Shown here piece after piece: positions 25,814-35,714 of a stretch of 64,000 bases of DNA (positions are counted from its first letter, which is position 1; each line of letters begins with the position of its first letter). A program made the position numbers and the translations under genes. The stretch is from Thiothrix subterranea. GTDB taxonomy: Bacteria; Pseudomonadota; Gammaproteobacteria; Thiotrichales; Thiotrichaceae. The notes beneath the pieces are model-generated. The model searched no databases. It was not told the origin of the DNA and saw only the letters and a program-made list of their open reading frames with translations. The stretch lies in assembly GCF_016772315.1 (NCBI RefSeq), contig NZ_CP053482.1, forward strand, positions 124,001-188,000, given 5' to 3'.

Positions 25814-26657
25814 AGACAATGCTCCCCTGCAAGTCGTCGGGGCAGTCACTGCCAACAGTGCCATCATTGCGGAAAAGGTTGGGCACAAAGCCCTGTACCT
25901 GTCCGGCGGTGGTGTCGCTGCTTCCTCATTAGGCATTCCCGACCTTGGCATTACCACCCTGCACGACGTGCTGGAAGATGCCAAACGCATCACCGCCGTT
26001 ACCTCCACACCGCTGCTGGTTGACATTGATACTGGCTGGGGCGGCACATTCAACATTGCCCGCGCCACTCGCGAAATGATCCAAGCGGGCGTTGCCGGTT
26101 TCCACATCGAAGACCAAGTAATGCAAAAGCGTTGCGGTCATCGCCCTAACAAAGCGATTGTTTCGCTGCAAGAAATGGTCGATCGGGTGAAATCCGCCGT
26201 GGATGCGCGTACCGATGCCAGCTTCGTGATCATGGCACGTACCGATGCACTCGCGGTGGAAGGGATGCAATCCGCTATCGACCGCGCGATGGCTTGCGTG
26301 GAAGCCGGTGCAGACATGATCTTCCCCGAAGCCATGAACAAGCTGGAACAGTACGCAGAATTCACCAGTGTCATTAAAGTACCCGTACTGGCGAATATCA
26401 CCGAATTCGGCGCAACCCCGCTGTACACCACGGCTGAACTGTCTGCGGTTGGCGTGCAACTGGTGCTGTACCCACTGAGCGCCTTCCGCGCCATGTGCAA
26501 AGCGGCTGAAAACGTTTACACCCACCTGCTGCAAGACGGTTCGCAACAGAACGTGATCGACACCATGCAAACCCGTATGGAACTGTACGACACCATCGGC
26601 TACCACGCTTTCGAGCAGAAACTGGATCAATTGTTTGCCGAGAAAGGCGCAGAGTAA
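25761..26657 (+). CDS. prpB: 2-methylisocitrate lyase
   Basis: Splits 2-methylisocitrate into pyruvate and succinate, the last step of the methylcitrate cycle. The isocitrate-lyase superfamily active-site motif is KRCGHRPNK at about 120-128, with metal site VDIDTGWGG and the segment [11 protein letters not shown]. 298 residues fit PrpB. The ATG at 25761 has GAGGA 3-7 bases upstream and lies inside the GntR gene; the track-style upstream start is unlikely. Confidence 0.95.
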   Translation: MTAKQSLTPGQKLRQAVKDNAPLQVVGAVTANSAIIAEKVGHKALYLSGGGVAASSLGIPDLGITTLHDVLEDAKRITAVTSTPLLVDIDTGWGGTFNIARATREMIQAGVAGFHIEDQVMQKRCGHRPNKAIVSLQEMVDRVKSAVDARTDASFVIMARTDALAVEGMQSAIDRAMACVEAGADMIFPEAMNKLEQYAEFTSVIKVPVLANITEFGATPLYTTAELSAVGVQLVLYPLSAFRAMCKAAENVYTHLLQDGSQQNVIDTMQTRMELYDTIGYHAFEQKLDQLFAEKGAE

Positions 26658-26668
26658 GAGGAGTACCC

Positions 26669-27817
26669 ATGTCAGAACAAACATTACCTAAGCCTAAAAA
26701 ATCCGTCGCCCTCTCCGGCACGGCTGCTGGCAATACCGCTATCTGTACCGTAGGCCGCACAGGTAACGACCTGCACTACCGTGGCTACGACATTCTCGAC
26801 TTCGCCGAACAGGCCGAGTTTGAAGAAATTGCCCACCTGATCGTGCATGGCAAACTACCGAATGCATCTGAGCTGAAAGCGTACAAGCGCAAGCTGAAAT
26901 CGCTGCGCGGCCTGCCGATGCCCGTCAAGCAAGCACTCGAAGCCCTGCCACCCTCCACCCACCCGATGGATGTGATGCGCACCGGCTGTTCCGTGCTCGG
27001 TGCCTGTATGCCGGAAAAGGAGGACATGCCAGCCGCAGATGCCCGCAATATCATCGACCGCATGATTGCCAGCTTCGGTTCCATGCTGCTGTACTGGTAT
27101 CACTACGCCATCAACGGCAAGGTGATTGAAGTGGAAACCGATGATGAAACCGTCGGCGGGCATTTCCTGCACTTGCTGCACGGTGAAACGCCGAGTGAGT
27201 CGTGGGTACGTGCCATGCACACCTCGCTAATCCTGTATGCCGAACACGAATTCAACGCCTCCACCTTCGCCGCACGGGTGATTGCGGGCACGAATTCCGA
27301 TATGTATTCCGCTGTTACCGGCGCAATCGGCGCATTGCGTGGCCCGAAACACGGTGGAGCCAACGAAGCCGCTTACCGTATCCAGACCCGCTACAACAAT
27401 GCCGATGAAGCCGAAGCCGACATCCGCGCACGGGTTGCCCGCAAGGAAATCGTCATCGGTTTCGGGCATCCGGTGTACACCATTGCCGACCCGCGTAACG
27501 TGGTCATCAAGCGCGTTGCCAAGCAGTTGGCAGAAGAAAACGGCGACATGAAGATGTACGACATCGCCGACCGTCTGGAAAGTACCATGTGGGAACTGAA
27601 GAAAATGTTCCCGAATCTGGACTGGTTCTCGGCGGTGTCCTACGGACAAATGGGCGTGCCGACCGATATGTTCACGCCGATTTTCGTCATTTCCCGCGTG
27701 ACCGGCTGGGGTGCGCACGTGATTGAGCAGCGTGAAGACGGCAAGATCATTCGCCCTAGCGCGAATTACGTGGGGCCAGAAAATCTGGTATTTGCGCCGT
27801 TGGCAGAGCGTGGGTAA
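26669..27817 (+). CDS. prpC: 2-methylcitrate synthase
   Basis: Condenses propionyl-CoA with oxaloacetate. Citrate-synthase type II features: [18 protein letters not shown] near the N-terminus, [11 protein letters not shown] (about 229-239), and the catalytic [13 protein letters not shown] (about 266-278) with the active Asp in [11 protein letters not shown]. 382 residues match PrpC. The 11-base gap after prpB carries GAGGAG as ribosome site. Confidence 0.96.
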   Translation: MSEQTLPKPKKSVALSGTAAGNTAICTVGRTGNDLHYRGYDILDFAEQAEFEEIAHLIVHGKLPNASELKAYKRKLKSLRGLPMPVKQALEALPPSTHPMDVMRTGCSVLGACMPEKEDMPAADARNIIDRMIASFGSMLLYWYHYAINGKVIEVETDDETVGGHFLHLLHGETPSESWVRAMHTSLILYAEHEFNASTFAARVIAGTNSDMYSAVTGAIGALRGPKHGGANEAAYRIQTRYNNADEAEADIRARVARKEIVIGFGHPVYTIADPRNVVIKRVAKQLAEENGDMKMYDIADRLESTMWELKKMFPNLDWFSAVSYGQMGVPTDMFTPIFVISRVTGWGAHVIEQREDGKIIRPSANYVGPENLVFAPLAERG

Positions 27818-27834
27818 GGGAATCATCACGATCA

Positions 27835-27902
27835 AGAGGGCGACCAGCCGGTCGCCCCTACGACGATCATTCCCTGTAGGGGCGACCGGCTGGTCGCCCT
27901 CT
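27835..27902. repeat. Palindromic intergenic repeat between prpC and acnD
   Basis: AGAGGGCGACCAGCCGG continues into CGCCCCTAC (to 27861), and its reverse complement occupies 27876-27902. Each half is also a small hairpin (GGCGACC..GGTCGCC). The design, edge CCCCTAC and spacing match the repeat at 1583-1640. It can form a strong hairpin and may lower expression of acnD relative to prpC. Confidence 0.85.
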
Positions 27903-27936
27903 TAAATACACGTTCTCAAGAGGAAATCAGGACATT

Positions 27937-30540
27937 ATGAATACTCAATACCGTAAACAGCTACCCGGCACACAACTGGACTACTTCGATACACGCGCAG
28001 CGATCGAAGCCATCCAGCCCGGCAGCTATGAAACATTGCCGTATACCTCACGTGTATTGGCCGAACAACTGGTACGCCGTTGCGAATCAGACATGCTGAC
28101 TGACTCGCTCAAGCAATTGATTGAAGGCAAACAGGATCTGGATTTCCCTTGGTATCCCGCCCGCGTCGTCTGCCACGACATCCTCGGTCAAACCGCACTG
28201 GTAGACCTTGCAGGCTTGCGTGACGCGATTGCTGACCAAGGCGGCGATCCTGCAAAAGTAAACCCTGTCGTGCCAACGCAATTAATCGTCGACCACTCAC
28301 TGGCAGTCGAATGCGGCGGTTTCGACCCCGATGCATTCGCCAAAAACCGCGCCATCGAAGACCGTCGTAACGAAGACCGTTTCCACTTCATCGAATGGAC
28401 GAAGACCGCGTTCAAAAACGTGGACGTAATCCCCGCAGGCAATGGCATCATGCACCAGATCAACTTGGAGAAAATGTCTCCGGTGATTCAAGCGCGTGAA
28501 GGTGTTGCCTTCCCTGACACCTGCGTAGGCACCGACTCGCACACCCCACACGTTGATGCACTCGGCGTTATCGCCATCGGTGTCGGCGGTTTGGAAGCTG
28601 AAACCGTCATGCTGGGTCTGCCCTCCATGATGCGTCTGCCAGACATTATCGGCGTGAAACTGACCGGCAAACGTCAACCCGGTATCACCGCCACCGACAT
28701 CGTGCTGGCGATCACCGAATTCCTGCGCAAAGAACGTGTGGTATCCGCTTGGCTGGAATTCTTCGGCGAAGGCGCGAAAAACCTCACCATCGGCGACCGT
28801 GCCACCATTTCCAATATGACGCCGGAATTCGGCGCGTCGGCGGGCATGTTCTACATCGACGAACAAACCATCGACTACCTGAAACTGACTGGGCGTGAAC
28901 CGGAGCAAGTCGCACTGGTTGAAAACTACGCCAAGACCACAGGGCTGTGGGCAGACGCACTGGTGAACGCAAAATACCCGCGTGTACTGGAATTCGACCT
29001 ATCTAGCGTAGTGCGCAATATGGCAGGCCCTTCCAACCCACACCGCCGTTTGCCAACGTCTGACTTGGCTGAACGTGGTATTGCGGTGAATCTGGCAGCA
29101 GCACAAGCCGAAGAAGCAGAAGGCAAAATGCCGGATGGCGCGGTAATCATTGCCGCGATTACGTCTTGCACCAATACCTCCAACCCACGCAATGTGGTTG
29201 CCGCCGCTTTGCTGGCACGCAACGCCAACAAGCTGGGTCTGGTACGCAAACCGTGGGTGAAAACCTCGTTCGCGCCGGGTTCTAAAGTTGCCGAGCTGTA
29301 CCTGAAAGAAGCGGGTTTGCTGACTGAACTGGAACAACTCGGTTTCGGTATCGTCGGCTTTGCTTGCACTACCTGTAACGGTATGTCGGGCGCACTCGAC
29401 CCGGTTATCCAGCAAGAAATCATCGACCGAGACCTGTACGCGACCGCTGTATTGTCGGGCAACCGTAACTTTGACGGGCGTATCCACCCGTATGCCAAAC
29501 AAGCGTTCCTCGCGTCCCCGCCGCTTGTGGTGGCTTACGCAATTGCCGGAACAATCCGTTTCGACATCGAAAAAGATGTGTTGGGTACTGACAAAGATGG
29601 CAACCCGATCACGCTGAAAGACATCTGGCCTGCTGACGAAGAAATCGACGCAATCGTTGCCGCTTCCGTTAAACCGGAACAGTTCAAGCAAATCTATATT
29701 CCGATGTTTGATTTGGGCGTGATCGAACAGGCGAAAAGCCCGCTGTATGACTGGCGTCCCATGTCCACCTACATCCGCCGCCCGCCGTATTGGGAAGGCG
29801 CATTGGCAGGTGAGCGCACCCTGAAAGGGATGCTGCCGCTGGCTGTATTGCCCGACAATATCACCACTGACCACTTGTCGCCTTCCAACGCGATCATGAT
29901 GAACAGTGCGGCGGGTGAATACCTCCACAAAATGGGCTTGCCGGAAGAAGACTTCAACTCTTACGCAACTCACCGTGGCGACCACCTGACGGCACAACGT
30001 GCTACTTTCGCCAACCCCAAGCTGATTAATGAAATGGCCGTGGTGGATGGTCAGGTCAAACAAGGTTCCCTCGCACGGGTTGAGCCAGAAGGTCAAGTCA
30101 TGCGCATGTGGGAAGCGATCGAAACCTACATGGAACGCAAACAACCGCTGATAATTGTGGCGGGCGCGGACTACGGTCAAGGTTCAAGCCGTGACTGGGC
30201 TGCCAAGGGCGTGCGGTTGGCAGGTGTCGAAGCCATCGTGGCGGAAGGCTTCGAGCGCATCCACCGTACCAATCTGGTCGGTATGGGCGTGCTGCCGCTG
30301 GAGTTCAAGGCTGGCGAAACGCGCAAGACTTACGCCATCGACGGCACCGAAAGCTATGACGTGGAAGGTGAGATTTCCCCGCGTGCAACGCTAACCGTGG
30401 TAATGCATCGCAGAAACGGCGAAACCGTGCGGATTCCTGTCACGTGCCGTCTGGATACTGCTGCCGAAGTGCGCGTGTACAACGCGGGTGGTGTGTTGCA
30501 ACGCTTTGCGCAGGACTTCCTCGAAGGAGCGGCAGCGTAA
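27937..30540 (+). CDS. acnD: Fe/S-dependent 2-methylcitrate dehydratase
   Basis: Aconitase-family enzyme converting 2-methylcitrate to 2-methyl-cis-aconitate. Cluster cysteines are in AITSCTNTSNPRN (about 411) and GFACTTCNGMSG (about 477-480). The swivel domain has GADYGQGSSRDWAAKG and GVLPLEF. 867 residues. Its position between prpC and prpF distinguishes it from housekeeping aconitase and from the cofactor-free PrpD. The ATG follows AAGAGGAAATC. Confidence 0.95.
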   Translation: MNTQYRKQLPGTQLDYFDTRAAIEAIQPGSYETLPYTSRVLAEQLVRRCESDMLTDSLKQLIEGKQDLDFPWYPARVVCHDILGQTALVDLAGLRDAIADQGGDPAKVNPVVPTQLIVDHSLAVECGGFDPDAFAKNRAIEDRRNEDRFHFIEWTKTAFKNVDVIPAGNGIMHQINLEKMSPVIQAREGVAFPDTCVGTDSHTPHVDALGVIAIGVGGLEAETVMLGLPSMMRLPDIIGVKLTGKRQPGITATDIVLAITEFLRKERVVSAWLEFFGEGAKNLTIGDRATISNMTPEFGASAGMFYIDEQTIDYLKLTGREPEQVALVENYAKTTGLWADALVNAKYPRVLEFDLSSVVRNMAGPSNPHRRLPTSDLAERGIAVNLAAAQAEEAEGKMPDGAVIIAAITSCTNTSNPRNVVAAALLARNANKLGLVRKPWVKTSFAPGSKVAELYLKEAGLLTELEQLGFGIVGFACTTCNGMSGALDPVIQQEIIDRDLYATAVLSGNRNFDGRIHPYAKQAFLASPPLVVAYAIAGTIRFDIEKDVLGTDKDGNPITLKDIWPADEEIDAIVAASVKPEQFKQIYIPMFDLGVIEQAKSPLYDWRPMSTYIRRPPYWEGALAGERTLKGMLPLAVLPDNITTDHLSPSNAIMMNSAAGEYLHKMGLPEEDFNSYATHRGDHLTAQRATFANPKLINEMAVVDGQVKQGSLARVEPEGQVMRMWEAIETYMERKQPLIIVAGADYGQGSSRDWAAKGVRLAGVEAIVAEGFERIHRTNLVGMGVLPLEFKAGETRKTYAIDGTESYDVEGEISPRATLTVVMHRRNGETVRIPVTCRLDTAAEVRVYNAGGVLQRFAQDFLEGAAA

Positions 30541-31718
30541 TGTCCCATGTCCCTCAAATCAAAATCCCCGCTACGTATATGCGTGGCGGCACATCCAAGG
30601 GTGTGTTTTTCAACCTGACCGACTTGCCGGAAGTGGCACAAGTACCGGGCGCAGCGCGTGACGCAATCCTATTGCGCGTCATTGGTAGCCCCGACCCTTA
30701 CGGCAAGCAAACCGATGGCATGGGCGGCGCTACTTCCAGCACCAGTAAAACCGTGATTCTGGCGAAAAGCGAGCAACCCGACCACGACGTGGATTACCTG
30801 TTTGGGCAGGTTGCCATCGACAAGGCGTTCGTGGACTGGAGCGGTAACTGCGGCAATTTAACCGCTGCGGTTGGCTCTTTCGCCATCAATAACGGCTTGG
30901 TGGATGCCGAACGCTTACCGCAAAACGGCATTGCCGTGGTACGCATCTGGCAGAAAAACATCCAGAAAACCATTATTGCCAACGTTCCCATGACCAATGG
31001 CGAAGTGCAGGAAACCGGCGATTTCGAGCTGGATGGCGTGACCTTCCCGGCGGCAGAAGTACAGGTGGAATTCATCAGCCCGGTGGATGCGACTGACGCG
31101 ATGTTCCCCACTGGCAATCTGGTGGATGAGCTGGACGTGCCGGGTGTGGGTACGTTCCAAGCCACCATGATCAATGCCGGAATCCCGACCGTATTTTTGA
31201 ATGCGGCGGACATTGGTTACACCGGTTGTGAATTGCAAGATGCCATTAACGGCGATGCCAAAGCGCTGGCGATGTTTGAAACCATCCGCGCTTACGGTGC
31301 GGTAAAAATGGGTTTGATTACGGATGTCGCGGAAGCGGCAGGTCGTCAGCACACGCCTAAAGTCGCGTTTGTTGGCAAGCCCGAAGCTTATGTTTCATCC
31401 AGTGGCAAACAGATCAACGCAACCGACATTGATTTGAACGTTCGCGCTTTGTCGATGGGCAAATTGCACCACGCGATGATGGGTACGGCTGCTGTTGCTA
31501 TTGGTACAGCCGCTGCGATTCCCGGCACCTTGGTCAACCTCGCCGCTGGCGGTGGTGATCGCAGTGTCGTGACCTTCGGACACCCTTCCGGCACGTTGAA
31601 AGTTGGCGCAGCCGCTAGCGTAACCAACGGCGATTGGAAAGTGGAAAAAGTGGTGATGAGCCGCAGTGCGCGGGTGTTGATGGAAGGCTGGGTACGCATT
31701 CCCGGTGATTGTTTTTAA
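30540..31718 (+). CDS. prpF: 2-methylaconitate cis-trans isomerase
   Basis: Works with AcnD, isomerising the dehydrated intermediate so the cycle can proceed. The start MSHVPQIKIPATYMRGGTSKGVFF is diagnostic. DWSGNCGNLTAAVGSFA carries the conserved Cys region (about 104). 392 residues. ATG at 30540 overlaps the acnD stop (TAATG). Confidence 0.95.
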   Translation: MSHVPQIKIPATYMRGGTSKGVFFNLTDLPEVAQVPGAARDAILLRVIGSPDPYGKQTDGMGGATSSTSKTVILAKSEQPDHDVDYLFGQVAIDKAFVDWSGNCGNLTAAVGSFAINNGLVDAERLPQNGIAVVRIWQKNIQKTIIANVPMTNGEVQETGDFELDGVTFPAAEVQVEFISPVDATDAMFPTGNLVDELDVPGVGTFQATMINAGIPTVFLNAADIGYTGCELQDAINGDAKALAMFETIRAYGAVKMGLITDVAEAAGRQHTPKVAFVGKPEAYVSSSGKQINATDIDLNVRALSMGKLHHAMMGTAAVAIGTAAAIPGTLVNLAAGGGDRSVVTFGHPSGTLKVGAAASVTNGDWKVEKVVMSRSARVLMEGWVRIPGDCF

Positions 31719-31724
31719 ATTTTA

Positions 31725-31839
31725 GAAGAAACCCCTCACCCCCTAGCCCCCTCTCCCTCAAGGGGCGAGGGGGAACAAGAAAAAAGCCTCTTAGCCCCTC
31801 TCCCCTTGAGGGAGAGGGGTTGGGGTGAGGGGTTTCTTC
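31725..31839. repeat. Large imperfect inverted repeat, CCCCTCACCCCCTAGCCCC family
   Basis: Begins GAAGAAACCCCTCACC and ends with the complementary GGTGAGGGGTTTCTTC, with internal CTCTCCCTCAAGGGG and CCCCTTGAGGGAGAG arms. It can fold into a long stem between prpF and prpE. Related sequence recurs at 33748-33798. It looks like a non-autonomous dispersed palindromic element. Confidence 0.85.
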
Positions 31840-31857
31840 ATACGGAGGAGAGAAAAG

Positions 31858-33747
31858 ATGAGTTACCAAGCAGAATACGACCGCTCGATGAACGACCCAG
31901 AAGGTTTCTGGAAAGAGAAAGCCGACAAACTGAAGTGGTTCAAAGCCCCTGAGAAAATCCTGTCGCAAGACGAACACGGCATTTTCCATTGGTTTGCCGA
32001 TGGCGAAATGAATACCGCGTACATGGCGTTGGATTACCACGTTGAAAACGGACGTGGCGATCAAGTCGCGATCATTTATGACTCGCCTGTTACCGACACC
32101 AAGAAAACCTACACCTACACCGAATTGCGCGATGCAGTCGCTAAAGCGGCGGGTATGTTGGCAGGCTTGGGCGTGGAAAAAGGCGACCGCGTAATCATTT
32201 ACATGCCAATGATCCCTGAAGCGGTCATCAGCATGTTGGCAACCGCACGTTTGGGCGCAATCCATTCCGTGGTGTTTGGTGGGTTTGCTGCGCCTGAATT
32301 GGCACAGCGGATCGAAGACGCGCAACCGAAGGTGATGATTTCTGCCTCTTGCGGGATCGAAATCAAGCGCGTGATTGAGTACAAACCGTTACTCGACAAA
32401 GCGATTGATTTGTCGGCACACAAGCCGCAAAGCTGCATCATTTTCCAACGTCCGCAAGCCACTTCCCCGCTGATTGCAGGGCGTGACTACGAGTGGGATG
32501 CGTTGATGGCAACGGCGACTCCGGCGGATTGCGTTCCGGTGAAAGGCACTGACCCGCTGTACATTCTTTATACCTCCGGCACAACCGGTAAGCCTAAGGG
32601 CGTGGTGCGTGAGAATGGCGGTCATGCAGTCGCACTGAACTACAGTATGCAGGCGATTTACAATATGAATCCCGGCGATGTGTTCTGGGCTGCGTCTGAC
32701 GTGGGCTGGGTGGTGGGTCACTCGTATATTGTGTACGCGCCATTGCTGCGTGGTTGCACCACGATTGTGTACGAAGGCAAGCCGGTGATGACACCGGATG
32801 CGGGTGCATTCTGGCGCATTACTGAAGAGTACGGCGTGAAAGGTTTGTTCTCAGCCCCGACCGCCTTCCGCGCCATCAAGAAAGATGACCCGAATGCGGA
32901 GCTGATCAAGCAATACAACATCGACAGTTTGCTGACCATCTTCTCGGCGGGCGAACGCCTTGACCCACCGACGCAAGAGTGGATGATGGAAAAAACCGGC
33001 AAGCCCGTGATTGACCATTGGTGGCAAACCGAAACGGGTTGGGGCATTACCGCCAACCTGCAAGGTGTTGAGCCAATGCCGGTTAAGCTGGGTTCTTCCA
33101 CCATGCCGACCCCCGGTTTCAACGTGCAGATTCTGGACGAAAACGGGCAGGTATTGGGCAGAAATGAACAAGGCTTTATTGCACTGAAACTGCCATTACC
33201 ACCGAGCTGTTTGGCGACGATTTGGGGCGATGTGGAGAAGTTCAAATCCAGCTATCTGCAAACCTTTGATGGTTATTATGCCAGCGGTGACGGCGGTTAC
33301 ATCGACGAAGACGGCTATGTATTCGTCATGGGGCGCGTGGATGACGTGATGAACGTGGCGGGGCATCGTCTGTCTACCGGCGAGATGGAAGAAGTCGTGG
33401 GCGGGCATCCGTCTGTTGCCGAGTGCGCGGTTATTGCACGCGATGATGACCTGAAAGGGCAAGTGCCAATGGGTCTGGTCGTGCTGAAAACGGGTGCGGA
33501 CATCGACGAGGAAACCTTGTCGAAGGAGCTGACCCAGATGATCCGCAGCAGCATTGGTGCGATTGCTTGCTACAAAGAAACCCACATCGTCAAACGTTTG
33601 CCGAAAACCCGTTCGGGCAAAACCTTGCGTAAGAGCTTGCGGCAGATGGTGAATGGGCAGCCGTATGTGGTGCCTTCCACCATTGATGACGTGACGATTA
33701 TGCCGGAGATTGAGGCGTTGTTGCGTGAGAAGGGTGTGATCGGGTAG
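31858..33747 (+). CDS. prpE: Propionate--CoA ligase
   Basis: Activates propionate with ATP and CoA to feed PrpC. The AMP-binding signature is ILYTSGTTGKPKGVVRENGG at about 228-247; later motifs are WWQTETGWG and ASGDGGYIDEDGYVFVMGRVDD, and the catalytic Lys is in KTRSGKTLRKSLR near the end. 629 residues fit the PrpE/Acs family. The ATG at 31858 has GGAGGAG 8-14 bases upstream. It is the last gene of the prp operon. Confidence 0.94.
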   Translation: MSYQAEYDRSMNDPEGFWKEKADKLKWFKAPEKILSQDEHGIFHWFADGEMNTAYMALDYHVENGRGDQVAIIYDSPVTDTKKTYTYTELRDAVAKAAGMLAGLGVEKGDRVIIYMPMIPEAVISMLATARLGAIHSVVFGGFAAPELAQRIEDAQPKVMISASCGIEIKRVIEYKPLLDKAIDLSAHKPQSCIIFQRPQATSPLIAGRDYEWDALMATATPADCVPVKGTDPLYILYTSGTTGKPKGVVRENGGHAVALNYSMQAIYNMNPGDVFWAASDVGWVVGHSYIVYAPLLRGCTTIVYEGKPVMTPDAGAFWRITEEYGVKGLFSAPTAFRAIKKDDPNAELIKQYNIDSLLTIFSAGERLDPPTQEWMMEKTGKPVIDHWWQTETGWGITANLQGVEPMPVKLGSSTMPTPGFNVQILDENGQVLGRNEQGFIALKLPLPPSCLATIWGDVEKFKSSYLQTFDGYYASGDGGYIDEDGYVFVMGRVDDVMNVAGHRLSTGEMEEVVGGHPSVAECAVIARDDDLKGQVPMGLVVLKTGADIDEETLSKELTQMIRSSIGAIACYKETHIVKRLPKTRSGKTLRKSLRQMVNGQPYVVPSTIDDVTIMPEIEALLREKGVIG

Positions 33748-33798
33748 GAAGACCCTCACCCCCTAGCCCCCTCTCCCGCCAAGCGGCAGAGGGGGACA
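33748..33798. repeat. Half copy of the CCCCTCACCCCCTAGCCCC repeat
   Basis: GAAGACCCTCACCCCCTAGCC and the following CTCTCCCGCC...GGCAGAGGGGG match the left part of the element at 31725-31839. CTCTCCCGCC/GGCAGAGGG can form a short hairpin that may terminate the prp transcript. Confidence 0.75.
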
Positions 33799-33805
33799 GC
33801 GTTTT

Positions 33806-34015
33806 TCAGCGAGCGTTTCGCTGCTCTTGGATTCCAGCCATAATGTCTTCGAGACTTAGGCTATCAACCCACTGCTTTCTTTCCTGCGTATAGTCCCCGT
33901 GGCCTAAGCTGAACTGATTCAGAAACTTGAAAGCATCAACCACCCCTAGCTGTTGAAATAGGATATGGGTGGCTTTTTGGTTAATTTCAGCAATGGTGTG
34001 CGTATTTAAATTCAT
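33806..34015 (-). CDS. Probable antitoxin partner of a PIN protein
   Basis: 69 residues (MNLNTHTIAEINQKATHILF...LGHGDYTQERKQWVDSLSLEDI). No recognised DNA-binding domain. It overlaps the upstream PIN-domain gene by 4 bases (ATGA) and is translated after it, a toxin-first order. Small size and tight coupling suggest antitoxin, by context. Confidence 0.65.
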   Translation of the reverse strand: MNLNTHTIAEINQKATHILFQQLGVVDAFKFLNQFSLGHGDYTQERKQWVDSLSLEDIMAGIQEQRNAR

Positions 34016-34452
34016 CGTGCGACCTCAGTAATCAGTTCCAGTGGCGATGTAACTTTTGTATTACCGCTATTAGCAACTTTGGCTTTTTTCAAAAAATTGT
34101 CATCCGTAGTGCAGAAATAATCAACACCTGCACTGATGGCAGAAGCCAAATGCAACGCATCCATAGGTTTGATTCCTTGTGTCATGAAGACACGGGCAGA
34201 TTGCTGAATTTCATCATTAACAGTAATTTGCTGGCAGGTAAGGCGTAACATTTCTTCAATGCGACTTTTTCGATTGGCATCAGAAATTCGCGAAATTTCG
34301 AAATCCAGTGCCTCAGATCCGGCGAGCTTCAAGTACTGTTTTTCAACCAAACCCAATATTGTCAAAATCGCTTCAGCCTCGACATTGATACGCGGTTGAG
34401 TACGGTCATCCAATGGTCGCTGCAAGCAACAGGTGTCCAAGTAAATAAGCAT
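34012..34452 (-). CDS. PIN-domain protein, probable toxin ribonuclease
   Basis: 146 residues. PIN acids: D6 in MLIYLDTCCLQRPLDD, Glu in GSEALDFEIS (about 50), Asp in IKPMDALHLASAISAG (about 100) and Asp in FCTTDDNFLKKA (about 119). This subgroup (YLDTCCLQRPFDD-type) is common in toxin-antitoxin loci with a small downstream partner, as here. It presumably cuts RNA when not neutralised. Confidence 0.85.
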   Translation of the reverse strand: MLIYLDTCCLQRPLDDRTQPRINVEAEAILTILGLVEKQYLKLAGSEALDFEISRISDANRKSRIEEMLRLTCQQITVNDEIQQSARVFMTQGIKPMDALHLASAISAGVDYFCTTDDNFLKKAKVANSGNTKVTSPLELITEVAR

Positions 34453-34559
34453 TATCTGCCAACTCTGCTGATTTCAAAAATATAGACTGTAACATTTGAT
34501 TACACGCGAAGCATCTGATAAAGGCAAGAACAAGAACTATTCAGAGAGCAGCGAGACAC

Positions 34560-34585
34560 GTTCAATGAGCGTAGCCGAAGGGAAC
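34560..34585. repeat. Half copy of the GAGCGTAGCCGAAGGG repeat
   Basis: GTTCAATGAGCGTAGCCGAA followed by GGGAAC. The ends can pair (GTTC...GAAC). The same family occurs at 36365-36432, 37215-37235 and 38862-38924, all within this decayed island. Confidence 0.75.
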
Positions 34586-34643
34586 ACGCTATAATTCGCA
34601 CCCTCTCTTCATTTCGGCACAGGCCAACAAGGATGCTTACCCT

Positions 34644-35291
34644 ATGATCACGGGCGAACTCAAATCCAAAATCGACAAAATCTGGGACACGATGTGGTCG
34701 GACGGTATTTCCAACCCGCTGGTGGTGATTGAACAGCTTACCTATCTGCTGTTTATCAAGCGGTTGGATGAGTTGCACACCCTCAAGGAAAAACAGGCAA
34801 ACCGTACCCACAAGCCGCTGGAAAATCCGATTTTCAGTGAGGAACAAGCCGCGTTGCGCTGGTCGCGTTTCAAAGACATGAATGCTGATGTGATGTTCGC
34901 CAACGTGCGCGATCAGGTGTTTCCTTTCATCAAAACGCTGGGGCAGAACACGGCGGATGCGGAAGCCACGCAAAACACTTACAGCCAACACATGAAGGAT
35001 GCGATGTTCACGATGCCGTCGCCGCGTGTGTTGTCGAACGTGGTGGATCAGCTTGATAGCATTGATATGAGTGATGCGGATACCAAGGGTGATTTGTACG
35101 AATACATGTTGGGCAAGATTGCCAGTGCGGGGCAAAACGGGCAGTTCCGCACGCCGCGCCATATTATCAAGCTGATGGTGGATATGACCGCGCCTACTCC
35201 ACAAGATGCGATTTGTGACCCGGCGTGTGGGACGGCGGGGAGCGAAGAGATACCGCCGTTTCTTGTTCCTCCCCTGATAAGCGGAGGTTAG
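34644..35291 (+). pseudogene. hsdM: Type I restriction methyltransferase subunit HsdM, truncated
   Basis: The N-terminal 200 residues are typical HsdM: helical domain with LTYLLFIKRLDELH, then GQFRTPRHIIKLMVDM and the SAM motif I DAICDPACGTAG. The frame then runs into unrelated sequence (SEEIPPFLVPP) and stops at 215 residues against about 500 normally. The catalytic NPPF motif and the rest of the fold are missing, so it cannot methylate DNA. The break coincides with a palindromic repeat at about 35268-35303 (CCTCCCCTGATAAGCGGAGG, then GGTGGGGTTTCTT). Confidence 0.9.
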
Positions 35292-35357
35292 GTGGGGTTT
35301 CTTCAGGCAGGTCAATCACGCCGCCTGTTTCAGATTCAGCTTGATGTCCAGATCGTC

Positions 35358-35675
35358 TCAAGGTACATACACCAGATCACTGTCATCTTTTTCAATCAGA
35401 CTGATTTCCTGCATGGCTTTTACGTCCGTATGCGTATTTTTATAGTCACGCTTGAGAATTTCGGAAAGCTTTTTGATGCTGATATGCCCGTGTTTGCGCA
35501 ATACTGTCACCAATTCCCAACGTTTGGGGGTGAGGAATGACAAAAAGCCCGTCATGGATTCAAACGTCAGACGGTTCAAAGGAACAGCGGCTGCACCACT
35601 TTCCCAAACGTTAATCACATCGGCAAAGTCATCGTCCATATCACCGATACTAATGATTAATGTGTTATCACTCAT
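35358..35675 (-). CDS. Winged-helix DNA-binding protein (HVO_A0114-like)
   Basis: 105 residues from the ATG at 35675. The C-terminal half is a winged helix: LTPKRWELVTVLRKHGHISIKKLSEILKR, DYKNTHTDVKAMQEISLI and a wing ending in VYVP. The HVO_A0114-type regulators share the RDYKNVHxDV signature and often act as antitoxins or local repressors. It is 39 bases downstream of the DUF5615 gene on the same strand. Confidence 0.75.
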   Translation of the reverse strand: MSDNTLIISIGDMDDDFADVINVWESGAAAVPLNRLTFESMTGFLSFLTPKRWELVTVLRKHGHISIKKLSEILKRDYKNTHTDVKAMQEISLIEKDDSDLVYVP

Positions 35676-35714
35676 ATTGTCGTACCTGCTGAATATCAAT
35701 GCCGCTAAGAATCG

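Noticed and set aside
28999-30180. 393-codon frame opposite acnD
   Set aside because: Antisense shadow of a strongly conserved aconitase-family gene; composition is typical of a mirror frame.
35292-35540. Short plus-strand frame after hsdM
   Set aside because: Overlaps the winged-helix gene on the other strand and has no ribosome site or recognisable feature.
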